Below are positions 11,561-22,448 of a stretch of DNA of 64,000 bases, in pieces (the first letter of the stretch is position 1; each line of letters starts with the position of its first letter). The stretch is from Turnera subulata. Taxonomy: Eukaryota; Streptophyta; Magnoliopsida; Malpighiales; Passifloraceae. The stretch spans positions 76,235 to 140,234 of the forward strand of contig JAKUCV010001989.1 of NCBI GenBank assembly GCA_028386065.3, written 5' to 3'. The position numbers and the translations under genes are program-made. Under the pieces are notes generated by a model. That model had not been told where the DNA came from. It was given only the letters and a program-made list of their open reading frames with translations, and did no database searches.

Positions 11561-12349
11561 GACTACATGTCCAAAAAATTCCTCGCTTCACAAGCGAGTC
11601 TAACACAACCTTAATTATATTTCTCTATTTTGGCCAATCATTCTGCGCCTACATTCATCAAAAGATGTAGGTTCATGATCCTCATTTTCTTTCATAATAT
11701 TTAGCGTTATGTAAGTAAATATTCCGTCGACGGTTATTTCACATTGGTTCCATCTTATTCCTGAAACTGAATAATTAATCGAGATCTCGTCATTTTCATT
11801 TGTATCTGTGTTTCTTCTGGAACCTTATCAATTGTGTCAGAAACCTCTTCTGGAGGATTTTCCTCTTCTTGAGAACTTTTAATGTGAACCTCTTCTGCAG
11901 GCCTTATTTTCTTACCGGGGCCATCTTATCTCTTTTCTCCTTTTTCTCTATCGAGAATTTTTGCTTTCTTTTGGAACCGAGTATATTCTGCGCTTCTGGC
12001 GCACTTTAGATTCATTTGCATACAGTAATTGTTCTTCTGGAACATTAATTTGAACAGGAGCATTTGCAGCTGGTATATAAGATTTGGTCACTTTATGTGT
12101 GTGACAATTGCATATCAATTTTCCTGCAAATGAATCATCTTTTGAACTTCAGGTTCACACTAATTTGTTTGAGGATCAACAATCATATATTGATAATGCA
12201 TTTCAATAATATCTTGATCTATCTTCATCCAGCTGCTTATTTCCTCCCTCTTATGTTGGGTAAGCACTTTCATTTAATTAATAACCAACATACCCAACAT
12301 ACACAATATATATTCCCAGTCTTCTTTACGGACCAATTTTACTATGCTG

Positions 12350-13080
12350 TGGTGGAGCATTATATACATACTGTACAATAAACAGTCCAAAGATGGGTTT
12401 ATGACCGTGAACCAATAAATGGGGAGATCTTATGATAACTTGTTGGCTTGATGCACACAAGTACTGCTGCATGTAAAATATCATTTTCTCAAACAATAAT
12501 ATTTCATTAACAATGGTCTTACAATCAATTGGAAATATTCACCCAGATCGGTTTGGTTTTATTTCCAATGATATACATTATCCATTGAAGAAATATACCA
12601 GTATTATCTAGACATATAGTCTTATAACATAATTAGGGATGTGTATCCGCAAGTGGCTTAATCATTAAAATAAGTGCGCACAATGCCAACTTGCATCACA
12701 CAATAGACCCGATGCATCATAAAAATTACCTAGACGGCCAACACGACGGATTTATTAGTTCGCGTACATGTCCCTGAATAATTACCAAATTTACTGGTGA
12801 TTCTAGGCCAACCTCATCTTAGGAAGGCCAAACAATTAATTTTCACAGCAAACTAACACATGGAAATTCGTTGATTGTAAAAACTTCTGGTTTTTCAATG
12901 AATAACCAAATATATGTCGTGCATCATTATTGATCCGGGATGGCCCAACCGGTCATGCCAAACAAGATATGCACTAATCAACTTCTAGTTGATCTCAGCT
13001 TCGGGCTGTGCAAACTGTGTATTTAAACACTTAAAATTGCTAGCTTCAGGCTAGTGCATTCCAGCTTTTGGCTGGATATG
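12350..13080 (-). pseudogene. Copia GAG-pre-integrase and integrase relic
   Basis: The minus strand gives H-D-R-L-G-H-P-G-S-I-M-M (the pre-integrase WH.RLGHP motif), then K-P-E-V-F-T-I-N-E-F-P-C, E-S-P-V-N-L-V, I-Q-G-H-V, C-W-P-S-R, T-I-C-L-D-N-T-G (integrase D-N-A-x-E region) and I-L-H-A-A-V-L-V-C-I-K-P-T-S-Y-H-K. In other plant copia elements these occur in the same order. Several stops and shifts make it a pseudogene. Confidence 0.65.
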
Positions 13081-13339
13081 GTAAGTTTCAGTTACTCAAT
13101 TGCTAGCTTCAACTGCAATACGTGTGTCAGTTTTAGGCTTATTTCTGCCACTCTTGTCGAAAAAATCAGAATTATTGAGCAATAATTAATGTAGTGGCAT
13201 GCCTTTTTCAAAAGCAAATCCTTTTGGATCTTTTTGGGGGTCCATGTTTGGAAAAACTGACACCTTGCTGTCTAGTCTCAGACTATAAGTAGGAGAGAAG
13301 AAAAATATGTAGATGCAGAAAAACACAAAGAAATAATAC

Positions 13340-14023
13340 ATGCCTTCCCCAGCTACTGTCTTTTTTGTTAAGGATGCCACACTAGGAAGAAGGAATAGAC
13401 TAGCTTATAGTATGGTGAATGAACAGCAAGAGCAATTACCGAGTGAGCTTGCAAGAATCCCTCGTGTAGTTTTTGTTGATGAACTATATTCATCTAGGTT
13501 CTTTGTAACTCCTATGGAAGAAAAATTCTTCCTAGAGGACCAAAGCATTCTAAGGGCTTCCTTTTATGGCTCGACTAACTCTATTATGTTTTTCGTTTCT
13601 GATAGACTGCAGGAATGTCAGCTAGAGCTTTCATGTCAAATTTTGAATCAAAGCAGTTATTATCAAGTTTCTATGATGGCTCGGAGTGTCCCAAGGGTGT
13701 CTGGGTTACCGCCTACATGGCCAAAGGTACGACTGTTACTATGGAATTGTAGGGGTGTAGCCAGAAGGTCCCAAGATTTTGTGCGTACCTTAAGGGATCT
13801 GAAGAATCAGTACAACCCCAACATGGTATTGATTAGTGAAACCTTGTGGCAAGCTGAAGAAAATCATGGTGTAATTCCACTCCGTTTTCCTGCAACGAAT
13901 AGGTTTGAGATACCTGGAGAAAATAACATGGGTGGTATCTGGTTCTCCTGGAACGACAGTGTTAGGGTCAACATCAATAGTGAGGCTCAAAGTTTCAGGG
14001 TTAATATTGTACCCAACAGATAA
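13340..14023 (+). CDS. LINE fragment with endonuclease N-terminus
   Basis: An open frame of 227 codons. Residues about 128-150 read KVRLLLWNCRGVARRS, the start of the L1-type apurinic endonuclease that nicks target DNA, followed by a N-M-V-L-I-S-E-T segment (normally ...DIVILVET) and G-G-I-W-F-S-W-N. The first 120 residues show no motif I know and may be the linker or ORF1-ORF2 boundary of the LINE. The frame stops within the endonuclease, before the catalytic GDFN and SDH motifs, so it cannot be active. It is opposite in orientation to the surrounding copia relic and was probably inserted into it. A captured or exapted gene is a weaker alternative. Confidence 0.55.
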   Translation: MPSPATVFFVKDATLGRRNRLAYSMVNEQQEQLPSELARIPRVVFVDELYSSRFFVTPMEEKFFLEDQSILRASFYGSTNSIMFFVSDRLQECQLELSCQILNQSSYYQVSMMARSVPRVSGLPPTWPKVRLLLWNCRGVARRSQDFVRTLRDLKNQYNPNMVLISETLWQAEENHGVIPLRFPATNRFEIPGENNMGGIWFSWNDSVRVNINSEAQSFRVNIVPNR

Positions 14024-14549
14024 ATAACTGTTTAAATTTATGTATGAGGACGATTCCTCTTTGTGAATGTTATCCAATTATGGATCCATTATGCAATAAT
14101 AATAGGCATGCCATTATTATCTCATTCATGGCCACATGCACAAATAATTATACTGTCTTATTCGCTTCAGGGAATAGAGCAGAGTCAATTCAACTGGATC
14201 CATATAACTTCTTTTATTTCAAGTGGGAGTGTCTGTACTCTTCAAGAGTATATACTCTTCCAGAGCTTAAATATATGATCTTCTAGATCATAGTAAAACA
14301 TGCATTCTTCAGGAACATATTCAAACTTATGCTCTTCTGGAGCGTGTTAATCCTTTTCTCATTACGAGATTGTATACCACATGTTATGTGAAATAGTTGA
14401 CATCCACGCATATAATTCTCCCCCTTGGATGTCAATTTGCATTGTCTTCAAGACTAATGCCTGAGCCATTATTCTAGAAATGATTAAAATACTGTAAAGT
14501 AAACTGAACATAAAACAAAATAATTCAATAATTGAACTGAACATAAAAT

Positions 14550-14740
14550 AAAAACAGTCAATATATATTGGCTTGCACCTTCATGGTAAGCAAGATAAGA
14601 ACAGTATCCATCCTCTGATGGTCGTACAATATCCACCTTGTGGTGGTTATATCTTTCTTCAATTTTCGTCAAAGATCTGCGGGATCTTTTGGCAGTAAGA
14701 CATTCAGTCTTTGCTTTATTTTCTCTTTTATTGCGTCTTC
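14550..14740 (-). pseudogene. Copia gag relic
   Basis: A minus-strand segment reads D-A-I-K-E-K-I-K-Q-R-L, L-L-P-K-D-P-A-D-L, then K-I-E-E-R-Y-N-H-H-K-V-D-I-V-R-P. This resembles the central gag (UBN2) stretch usually seen as ...VKDPLVLWNNLKERYDHQK.... It sits between the leader and the integrase relic as expected, with a stop (TGA) in the W position. Confidence 0.5.
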
Positions 14741-15339
14741 CAGACTATTTGCATTTAAATACATTCAATGCCCATGACAAATTTCTTCCGGAAATTTCAA
14801 GGGCCTCCAAATTTTGTAATATTAACATAAATTCCAAAAATAAATAAAAGACTTAAATCAAATAAATAAACATGGGACTTTTATTAATTAGTCCAATTAA
14901 AATTAAATAAACAAAAATTAAATACAATGGGCCTTATACCAGCCCAATCAAAACATAAATTAAAGCAAAAAAATAAATATAATGGGCCTTTTAATAGCCC
15001 AATAATAAAAATAAGCATAATAATTATAGATACTATATAATATATGCTTACTCAATAAAGTTGGCTTAGCCGGCCAACAAAGAGATATGGCGGCTTTGCC
15101 GGCCAATAAATGAAGCAAGGCGGCTTTGCCGGCCTATATTGAATACTAAACAAATAAACAGATGCGGATTGAAAAGATTTAGAAATTGTTACCTTACTTA
15201 TACCCGGTTATCATTCCGTTATTTTAATACTTTGATATAATAATTATTATTTTTCCAAATTATATATATATTTTTATTTTCCAGGATTATATTTATTATT
15301 TTCCCCCTTTTTAAATTTTTTTTAATTTTCGGGTTGGGC

Positions 15340-15890
15340 ATTGAACAGTGCAGCCCAGGCCTGTAACAGTATCCAGGTGCAGGCTCGATTGCACAGCCCA
15401 AGAAAAAAAAAAATTCAAGCCCAGCAGACCAGGCCCGCGAGCCCTCTAAAGTCGGGTCTTCCCACCACTACTCGGGTCAGACCCGTCACGGACGGGTCAT
15501 CTTCAACCCAGTCACGACCCGACCAGAAGAAAATGGGTCGTCGCAAACCCGGCCTCTCCTTGGCGGGTTCAGCGGCGGTCGGCGTGAGAGGCGGAAGGGA
15601 AGAGTGCGGCGACACTGGGACAGCAAGCGGCGGATGATGGCGACGCAAGGGGCGGCTGAATGGAGGTGCTGCATCGCCGAAAGCAGGTGCAGGCGCGGAG
15701 GTAGGCGGATCCGCGGGCCGCTCGGCGTGTCGTAGTCTCCTGGCGGCGCGTCCGGCAGTAGAAACGGCCAGAGGCGGCGTCGTCTGGTTAGCGACGGGAC
15801 GGAGAGGGTGCCGGTGGTGGTGGTGACGCGAGAAACGCCGCGAAACATTTAGAGAAGAACAGTAACCCGAGGTGGCGGGACTGTTCATCG
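15340..15890 (-). other. GC-rich leader of the copia element
   Basis: An island of high GC in AT-rich surroundings between the PBS and the gag relic. Its long open frames on both strands (98, 120 and 157 codons, rich in P, R, A and T) are composition effects; they match no family I know. Nearby at 15061-15140 there are three copies of a ggc(t)ttgccggcc phrase. Confidence 0.45.
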
Positions 15891-16004
15891 TCTCTTTTCC
15901 TTTTTTCAGTATTTTTTTTTCAGCTCCGGTTTTTCTCCTTTTTTCTTCTTTTTTGTTCCGGATTTGTAAAACGAGGCTCGGTTAGGGCTTTCGTGCTGAC
16001 AACG

Positions 16005-16219
16005 TGTTAAAAATATAGGTAATATACACTGTGATAGATGAAGAAGAAGGAGGGAAAGATGAAGCTGAGGAGAGAAAAATAAGGGGAGAAGAGAAGAAGG
16101 GCAGTAAGCTGCCGTTTTTTATTCATCACAGAGTAATCACACAGAGCAGCCTTTTATAGGCTTATAATACTTGCAAAATATCTGGTTGTTGGTACAGGAC
16201 ATTCACAAATTTTATAACA
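16005..16219 (-). repeat. 5' LTR of the decayed copia element
   Basis: 215 bp bounded by TGTTAAAAATATAGG (16005) and TTTTATAACA (ending 16219), i.e. inverted TGTTA...TAACA ends. On the minus strand a TATA box (gcctataaaagg, about 16152-16163) precedes an initiator region. The LTR is followed by CGTTGTCAGCACG, a variant of the frequent copia phrase CGTTATCAGCACG at the PBS. Confidence 0.7.
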
Positions 16220-18060
16220 GCACATTATTAGTTGTATTAACTATAGGCATTGGATTAGTTCACCACTTCCAACAAAGTCAAGATAAAACAATATGCCTTT
16301 GCAGCCGACGTCCACATAATACTAATCATTGAATACAGTTTTATATCATAATGATCAAAGAGTATGCTTCAAATTCTGAACATAATTAATTTTAAATGGA
16401 TTTTGGGGGTTTGAATTCACTAACCAAATGACACCTTCCTTATAGGGCGTATATGGAATTGTGTCTTTTTTGTTTCTTTGCAGAATAGTTTTGAAGAATC
16501 AAAATACTTACCCGTGAATATTTGTTGGGAAAGCCTATCTGGAAGACACGTAGTTTAAAATGATTGAGATAACAAGAGGGAAAGTCATCAGCTCAATTCC
16601 GAGTATGGCCACATTATTAGGCAAAAAAAAAGAGAGTATGGGATTTGAATTGGGGAATAAAAGAATTGTCACATTATTTGCTGTTTTAAGCATATATGGT
16701 AAGCATTCTCATTGACATGAATTAGTTCACCACTTACAAAAGTCAAGTTAAAATAATATGTTTTTTTTTGCAGCCGATGGCAGGATGCTGGTATTTGCTG
16801 ATGTACATAGACCTGGCCATTCGTATAGTGTCGAGTTCGTGTCGGGTCGAACAGGTAAACGGGTTCTGATTCTCCAACCCGACTCAACCCATTTAATAAT
16901 CGTGTCATGTCGTATTCAACCCATTTACTATCGTGTCGGGTTCGGATTGACCCTGCGGGTTACCTATTAAATCTACCAAGCCTAAAAATCAATTTAAAAT
17001 TTTTCTATTTTGAACAAGTGGTTGTATTTTTTAAGCAAATAGGTATATAATTAGATTTTTCTCATATAATAAATAAAATTATAAATTATAGAATCACAAT
17101 ATAATAATACTTTAAAGCATTTATAATTTTTTTTTGATAATCTTAGTAACTTTGGCCTTAAATATTAAATAAGTCATATATTAAATCAGTAAAATATCTA
17201 TACCCTAAATATAATCAGGTCATAAGCAGGTACCCATCGAAATATGGATTGTCATCACACTTTACATAATTAATTTTCAGATTTTACATAGGTTGGTTAT
17301 GCAGAATATAAATTGCTTGTGTTGCACTTAATTACATGGAAGTTTTAGCAAGGAATTCCCCGTTTATTACCATTGAATTTTCGCTTAATATTTATCATTG
17401 TTCACTTTATTACTCAACTCCTTTTGAAATTGATTTTCTAGATAATCATAAATCTCTCAATTTATAATACTAACCTTAATACTACAACACCCTATATAAT
17501 TACAATAAGCTATCACTGACTAATTAACAAAATGTGCAATTCGGAATATAAAATGTGTTGCATGTGGAAAGTGAAGTGGCAAACGCTTGGCACAATGATG
17601 ATACCAGAGAATTGGCTCATACTAACAACTGCTCTAAGCACTGCAATGCCATATGTCTCGGGTTGTATTCGCAGAGCTAAGGAGGTCTCGAGTGCATGCC
17701 CATGTCTCATGAGAAGTATTTGCATATGACACAGAAAACTTCTACCGTTAGGGAGGAAAAAAAATCCATCGTTAAAAATAGGGATTGGGTTCTCCATCAT
17801 AATAAAATAGGAGATGGAAAGCGATTAACACCAATAAATAGCCTCAGAACTAATATTACACAAAGCAATAACAGTAGGGGCAGGGATCTTGATTACATGA
17901 ATATTTCACAAATACAAGAGCGGCTGATCACTGGGTAGACGCTACGATGACAGTGATACATATATAGATCACATAATATATATTACAAAGATGAAGCCAC
18001 CGAATGACTGACAGACTGGTGGTGGCTATTATTTAGACGGACTGACATGATACGAATGAC
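16220..18060. other. Intergenic, with two copies of a short dispersed repeat
   Basis: No gene is supported. Two stretches (16255-16320 and 16722-16812) share ttagttcaccactt, aagtcaag, a T-rich run ending in gcagccga, and in the second case ggatgctggtatttgctgat; a third copy lies at 21105-21192. Around 16815-16970 there is a tcgggt-rich fragment (gtgtcgggt, acccgactcaaccca) of the kind found in plant interspersed repeats. The rest is AT-rich. Confidence 0.45.
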
Positions 18061-18070
18061 TTATTTATTC
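18061..18070 (-). terminator. Polyadenylation signal for the RIP/DUF6598 gene
   Basis: The minus strand reads gaagAATAAATAAG, with AATAAA about 55 bases downstream of the TAA stop at 18125. The position is typical for a plant near-upstream element. Confidence 0.5.
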
Positions 18071-18124
18071 TTCAATGAAGCCTCCCCAGGTAGGTATTAG
18101 CTCAGCATCACAATATACAATGAA

Positions 18125-19137
18125 TTAAAACACACCCCAAGTAACCTGCACTTCGACCTCCCCGCAGGGGCCAGCAATGTTGTGCTTCTCTGTTCCTTGG
18201 AGTTTAGGTGAAAACATTGCTTCGCCATCAGCGAAGTTGTCATCAGGAGAAAGGTAATCGTGATCATACAGAAGAGCGCTAATCCTGAGTGCTTCGCTCA
18301 ATGGGACGACCACTGTGGATCTGGAGAGTGGGATGAGTTTCCCCTTCCCGACCTCCACTCGCTGCCACTTCTCCTTGCCAAAAAGCTCCATCTGCTCAAG
18401 GCTTCTAATAGCCTTCACCCATCCATAAACTTCTGCGGGATCTTCACCGTCTGCGTTGAGAACTTTGACCTCAACACCGGCCACCACCGCATTTTCGAAG
18501 ACTCCATAGCACAGGGTTGCCTGTCCACTCTGTCCATGAACAACTTTCTTGATGCTTTGGTTCCATACATTAATCTCATCCTCGTAAGGGTTCCAGGAGA
18601 TCTGGTCGTTAACCACTTCTTCATCCCCGATGGCATGCCTTTCCATCAGGTGGAGATCAATGGTGAAACAGTCGCCGGCTGAGATAGGCCTGGCTGGCCC
18701 TGTGAGCAAAGCATTTTTACTCCGGGAAGATATCGTTTGGCAGTCATCCCGGGTTCGGTTGAACAAGTATTGACTGCTATAGCTATAGCCATCCGTGAAC
18801 GTTATTGTTCCGTAGACAGGAACTGGAATTTGAGTGGTGGTAAGACTCACATAGAACACCTCCGCCAGTGTTGCGCCCGCGGTAAAGTAGAAGAGAGCTG
18901 CCTCCCCTCGAGTATAGTACAAGCTGTGAGCTGACGACTCCCGTTTAGGCCTCCTATCCTTTTCAATCATGTAGTTGGGGAGCGTGTACAACACAATGCC
19001 CAAGATACTAAGTAAATCGGCAGCTGTTCTAATACCCATGAAGGATTTCAATGTACATATACATATAATAGATAAAGAACACTTATCTGTAAGTGAAGCG
19101 GAAGCGTTGTCAGGATCGGGAGCCACGGCTTGTATTA
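18125..19137 (-). CDS. Exon 2 of JIP60-like gene: DUF6598-type domain
   Basis: Encodes about 336 residues. The first part has a hydrophobic stretch (A-D-L-L-S-I-L-G-I-V-L-Y) and a Y-Y-T-R-G-E-A-A-L segment. The rest fits the DUF6598 family seen as the C-terminal half of barley JIP60 and in many grass proteins: P-V-P-V-Y-G-T-I-T-F-T-D, N-R-T-R-D-D-C-Q-T-I, L-L-T-G-P-A-R-P-I-S and an ending V-E-V-Q-V-T-W-G-V-F. Its biochemical role is not established. There is no good ATG near the start; the frame is open upstream to a CAG acceptor at 19140-19138 that matches the phase of exon 1. An in-frame 54-base GT...AG segment near 19030-19085 could be read through or spliced; I keep it coding. No stop or frameshift is present. 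Confidence 0.75.
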
Positions 19138-19343
19138 CTGGTCGGTGAAGACCGTCACAGTATGTCGGATCGGCCTCCTAGTTTCCACGGTCTAAATCCC
19201 TAGTTTACAGTATGCAGGTTATTTGTGTTGTCTGTTGTACGAGTATATTAGCCTGCTCTTTGTGGTGGCTTATATATAGCATAGTTGGGCCCCAGTTGGG
19301 CCCCAGTTGGGCTTAAGTGAGCACCCCTTATGGGTGGACTCAC

Positions 19344-20043
19344 TATTTTCCAACATGTGTTGTAGAACGTCGTCGGGGATCATAAATGGAAGCAATAGTG
19401 GGTGAGCAAACGCCTGCAATAGTCTTCTACTTAACTCTCCCCACAGCATCACCAACTCTGCCATGTTGGCATCCACAACCGTATCTGACCTGGTTGCCAC
19501 ATTCTCCGCCACTTTGGTGAATCTGGCTGCTTCGGATAACATCCACACCATCGGGAGCAGACTTTCGCCTGCTACTTGTCTGTCTTGGGGGTTGTTGGCG
19601 AGGGCGTTCACTGCATCCCTGAGTCTGTCTAAGCTCAAGGGAACTCCCTGAAGTAAACTGGTGATGGGGCCTCTGCTTCGCCTACCAGCTGCACCTAGCA
19701 ACTCCCTGTAGGAGCCCCCAAAGCCAAGGGGTGTGGAACCATCAAGCACCTGCTGTTCGTGGTTCTCTGCCAGCTCGAAAAGCCGACCATCGTCTCTCGT
19801 TTGGAAGGCTTTTACGTACAGGTTGGCTCGGCTGACCCGCAAAATGATCCAGTTGTGGTTGGTCTCCAGCCGAATGTCGATCCACTCAACTGTGTTGGTT
19901 GGGAGAGCAAGTATGGGGTAAATCTGGCCCTCTTCTCCAACTGTCCAGTGCTCCGCCAACTCATTCCGCAAATCTTCAAGAAACTTCAGGTATTCTTCTC
20001 GAGAGCAGGTTTCCACATTGATCCTCCATGATTGACCTGACAT
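19344..20043 (-). CDS. Exon 1 of JIP60-like gene: ribosome-inactivating protein (rRNA N-glycosylase)
   Basis: Starts at ATG 20043. The RIP domain (PF00161) removes one adenine from the sarcin-ricin loop of 28S rRNA. All usual active-site residues are visible: Tyr76 (N-L-Y-V-K-A-F), Tyr112 (G-G-S-Y-R-E-L-L-G), Glu171 and Arg174 (M-L-S-E-A-A-R-F), and Trp201 (L-W-G-E-L-S). No signal peptide is present, as in cereal cytosolic RIPs. Without splicing the frame ends at 19270 (257 residues). A GTGAGT donor at 19343 and a CAG acceptor at 19138 would remove 206 bp in phase and join it to the DUF6598 exon, giving about 570 residues, close to barley JIP60 (about 60 kDa). The joined model is inference; the RIP identity is firm. 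Confidence 0.88.
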
Positions 20044-20139
20044 TTTTCACTCAGATTTTGGGAGTGAGGATATCTTAATTTTGCTTGCACTAAGTGATCT
20101 GAGCAATCACAAGCCAACAACATCGCGCAGCCTCCTCTC

Positions 20140-20147
20140 TTTATAAA
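20140..20147 (-). promoter_or_regulatory. TATA box of the RIP gene
   Basis: The minus strand reads ggctTTATAAAGagagg about 97 bases upstream of the ATG at 20043. This is a good distance for a core promoter with a short leader. I see no obvious jasmonate element close by. Confidence 0.6.
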
Positions 20148-20199
20148 GCCGATGCAACCCATATGATTATATGACTGCAGCAGGTACCTGCCCAAAAAT

Positions 20200-21200
20200 T
20201 AACAACTTAATACTCGTTGACTTTTTTTTTTTTTAGAGAGTCTTCTTTATAACAACAAAAAGGATGTAACCCCTTTTTTTTAATATGGTACTAATTCAAG
20301 AAAAGGGATATTAATATTCTTATTAAGACGTCTCTTTAAATCATGCTAAGGAGTTATTATTTTTCCAAAATAATCATATTCTCTAATGACTTACTATATT
20401 GAAGAATGTTTACTAATGATGTATTGGCTTTGAGCACCATCTATTTGTGCTTGCTTTTGTGCTTAAGAATGTATTTTGTAAAATTTGTTTTCCATAATTT
20501 TTTCTTCTAGCTAGGTCAATTTAAAATTTGTGTATATTCGTGTAACAATGTTTTTCTATTTTTTACTTGTCTTAATATCGTTGTAATCTTCATTTTTTTA
20601 TGTATAGAAATTACATAAATGAATTTTTCTTTATTTTTTTCGACATGATTTTTCTAGATTTTAAATTAATTGTATATCATATATATCATTTTGGTATGAA
20701 TTTTATACTACTTACCTTTTCCTTTTCAAGTAGTCTAATACATTTCCTCTAATATTGGGATATCACAATTTGAGGATTAATGATATGTTTTGACACCTTC
20801 CTTCTTGTGAAGGGCTTACAACTTTGGATATCCTTGAAGGACTTACCGTTGGGTATTTGTTAAATCAAGGATATTTATTCGTGGATATTTCTTTCAATCA
20901 TAGACCAAAAAGTAATTTTATTTCACGAATTAAATATTGGATTGTTGTTTGGGCAAGTTTTCTTAGGTACTTATTCTTGGGGTACCTAGCTAGATCCGCC
21001 CAGTTTGGGAAGGTATAGAGTTTAAAATGTCCAAGATAATAAGAACTATCATCCATATAAACAAAAATTAGAAAATTAGATATTTTAAACATTTACATTG
21101 ACATTTAATTAGTTCACCACTTACACAGTCAAGCTTAATAAATTGTTTTTGCAGCCCACGCCAGATGCTGGTGTTTGCTAACGTACATACAATTTTTTAA
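20200..21200. other. AT-rich intergenic stretch upstream of the RIP gene
   Basis: Low-complexity T- and A-rich DNA without a supported gene. At 21105-21192 lies the third copy of the dispersed repeat noted at 16255 and 16722 (attagttcaccacttacac, then ttttgcagcc and gatgctggtgtttgct). Short tandem-like phrases about growing lines (ggatatccttgaagg, ggatatttattcgtgg) occur at 20827-20895. Confidence 0.4.
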
Positions 21201-21742
21201 GGGCCCGTTTGGATCGTGGGGTTGTCTGGGATGGGATTGAGCCTGGGATGAAACCCAGGGTGGGATGGGATTGAGCCTGAGATCAATTCCAGGCCATCCT
21301 GTTTGGTTGCTGGGATTGGGTTTGGGCCTGGGATGGGTTTACATATAAAATTGTGTTTGGTTTGTGAGTTTGGGTTTGGGTTTGGTGACAATATGACCAG
21401 TTTGCCCTTGGGTTTTAACTTGGTGTTTGGTTATTGGGTTTGGATTTGGGGTGGATTTGGGATTGAAATTTTTTTTTTAATTTAATTTTAAAATAGAATT
21501 ATTTTTTTAGCAAATGTATTATTATGTGGTGTATGTATTTTTTTTGGACACGTATTATTTTATGGGGTGTATGTAATTTTTTGACACGCATTATTTTATG
21601 AAACACAATCCCGATTGCATGAGAACGGAGCATCCATTAAAAATAAAACGACAATGTCATCAATGAAGCATCCATTACCCGTTGTGTACATAACATCCAA
21701 ACCTACAGGTTCTTTTCATAACATTGAAGCTTACAATTGATT

Positions 21743-22114
21743 TCATTTTGTCATGAAAGTAAACAACGCCTTGGCAAACATGCCAATAAACACACCAAGT
21801 AGAAGCATGTTCTTGTCCCGAGTCGTGAACCCCCGCTTGGCATGCATTGTGTTCTTCATTGGGCCGGCTGCACCCATTTGGTAGGTGCCACGATTACTTG
21901 ACTCGGCAACGTCGTCCATGATTGCATCTTCAAAGTTCTCGCAAACCCATCGCTCCTCACTCATGACATAAGCTAGTCTCGCCTCATCGTACGTTTTGTA
22001 CCCTTTGTAAGTGGCATTTGGGTATCCGTCTACCACAGATTTAACCGAGACCCAATCCTAGTATATGCCATTACGGCGGCCGTTGAAAACAACATAAATT
22101 TTGTGCATCCCCAT
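21743..22114 (-). pseudogene. Viroplasmin-like (Cauli_VI fold) small ORF in Harbinger
   Basis: From ATG at 22114 the frame gives K-I-Y-V-V-F-N-G-R-R-N-G-I-Y, one in-frame TAG (22060-22058), then D-W-V-S-V-K, V-D-G-Y-P-N-A-T-Y-K-G-Y-K-T-Y-D-E-A. This is the pattern of the caulimovirus viroplasmin/RNase H1 N-terminal domain (PF01693), a small RNA/DNA-hybrid-binding fold also found in plant proteins. After it comes an acidic linker and a C-terminal hydrophobic helix (about 18 residues, M-L-L-L-G-V-F-I-G-M-F-A-K-A-L-F). A T-rich acceptor (tttttag) lies just upstream of the ATG, so it may be a later exon of a longer gene. The stop may be a recent mutation. Length from the ATG is 123 codons. Confidence 0.65.
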
Positions 22115-22448
22115 TTCCGTATACCTAAAAAGATGACAACAAGAGATTCATCACAAGCCGAAAATCATCAAGAAATAAAGTTATCGCATCATTGCATTCA
22201 TCTCTTCAAATAAAACATCATTGCATCCAACTAATCAAGTAAAACATCATACATAACCAAGCAAGTTAGAGTAGAATTCATAATCCAAAAGGCACCAACA
22301 ACATCGAAAGCTAGCATAAGAACAACAACGCATGCTCAAAGTTCACAAAATACCCAATAAACTAACAACATCCGAATCTATCATAACACCCAAAAACGCA
22401 TGCTCAAAGTGCCTAACTTGCAAAATCCTGAAACACCCAACTACCGAA

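Larger units (their letters stand above)
10330..16219 (-). mobile_element. Decayed Ty1/copia retrotransposon
   Basis: On the minus strand the order is LTR (16219-16005), PBS-like CGTTGTCAGCACG, GC-rich leader, gag relic, GAG-pre-integrase/integrase relic, RT relic, then the 3' phrase aaggggggagtagaatacgc with cccactgggttttctt near 10450. The right-hand LTR is present. The left LTR is missing where the element meets Tat-like sequence near 10330. Every coding part has multiple stops and frameshifts. A plus-strand LINE fragment lies inside (about 13170-14030). Confidence 0.75.

Noticed and set aside
15341..15888. ORFs of 98-157 codons near 15.4-15.9 kb
   Set aside because: A GC-rich copia leader opens several frames at once; no frame resembles a protein family.
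16815..16970. A coding exon in the tcgggt-rich segment
   Set aside because: The repeated tcgggt and acccga words look like a common plant interspersed repeat, and no frame has a family match.
18260..18682. 140-codon plus-strand ORF
   Set aside because: Antisense shadow of the DUF6598 exon.
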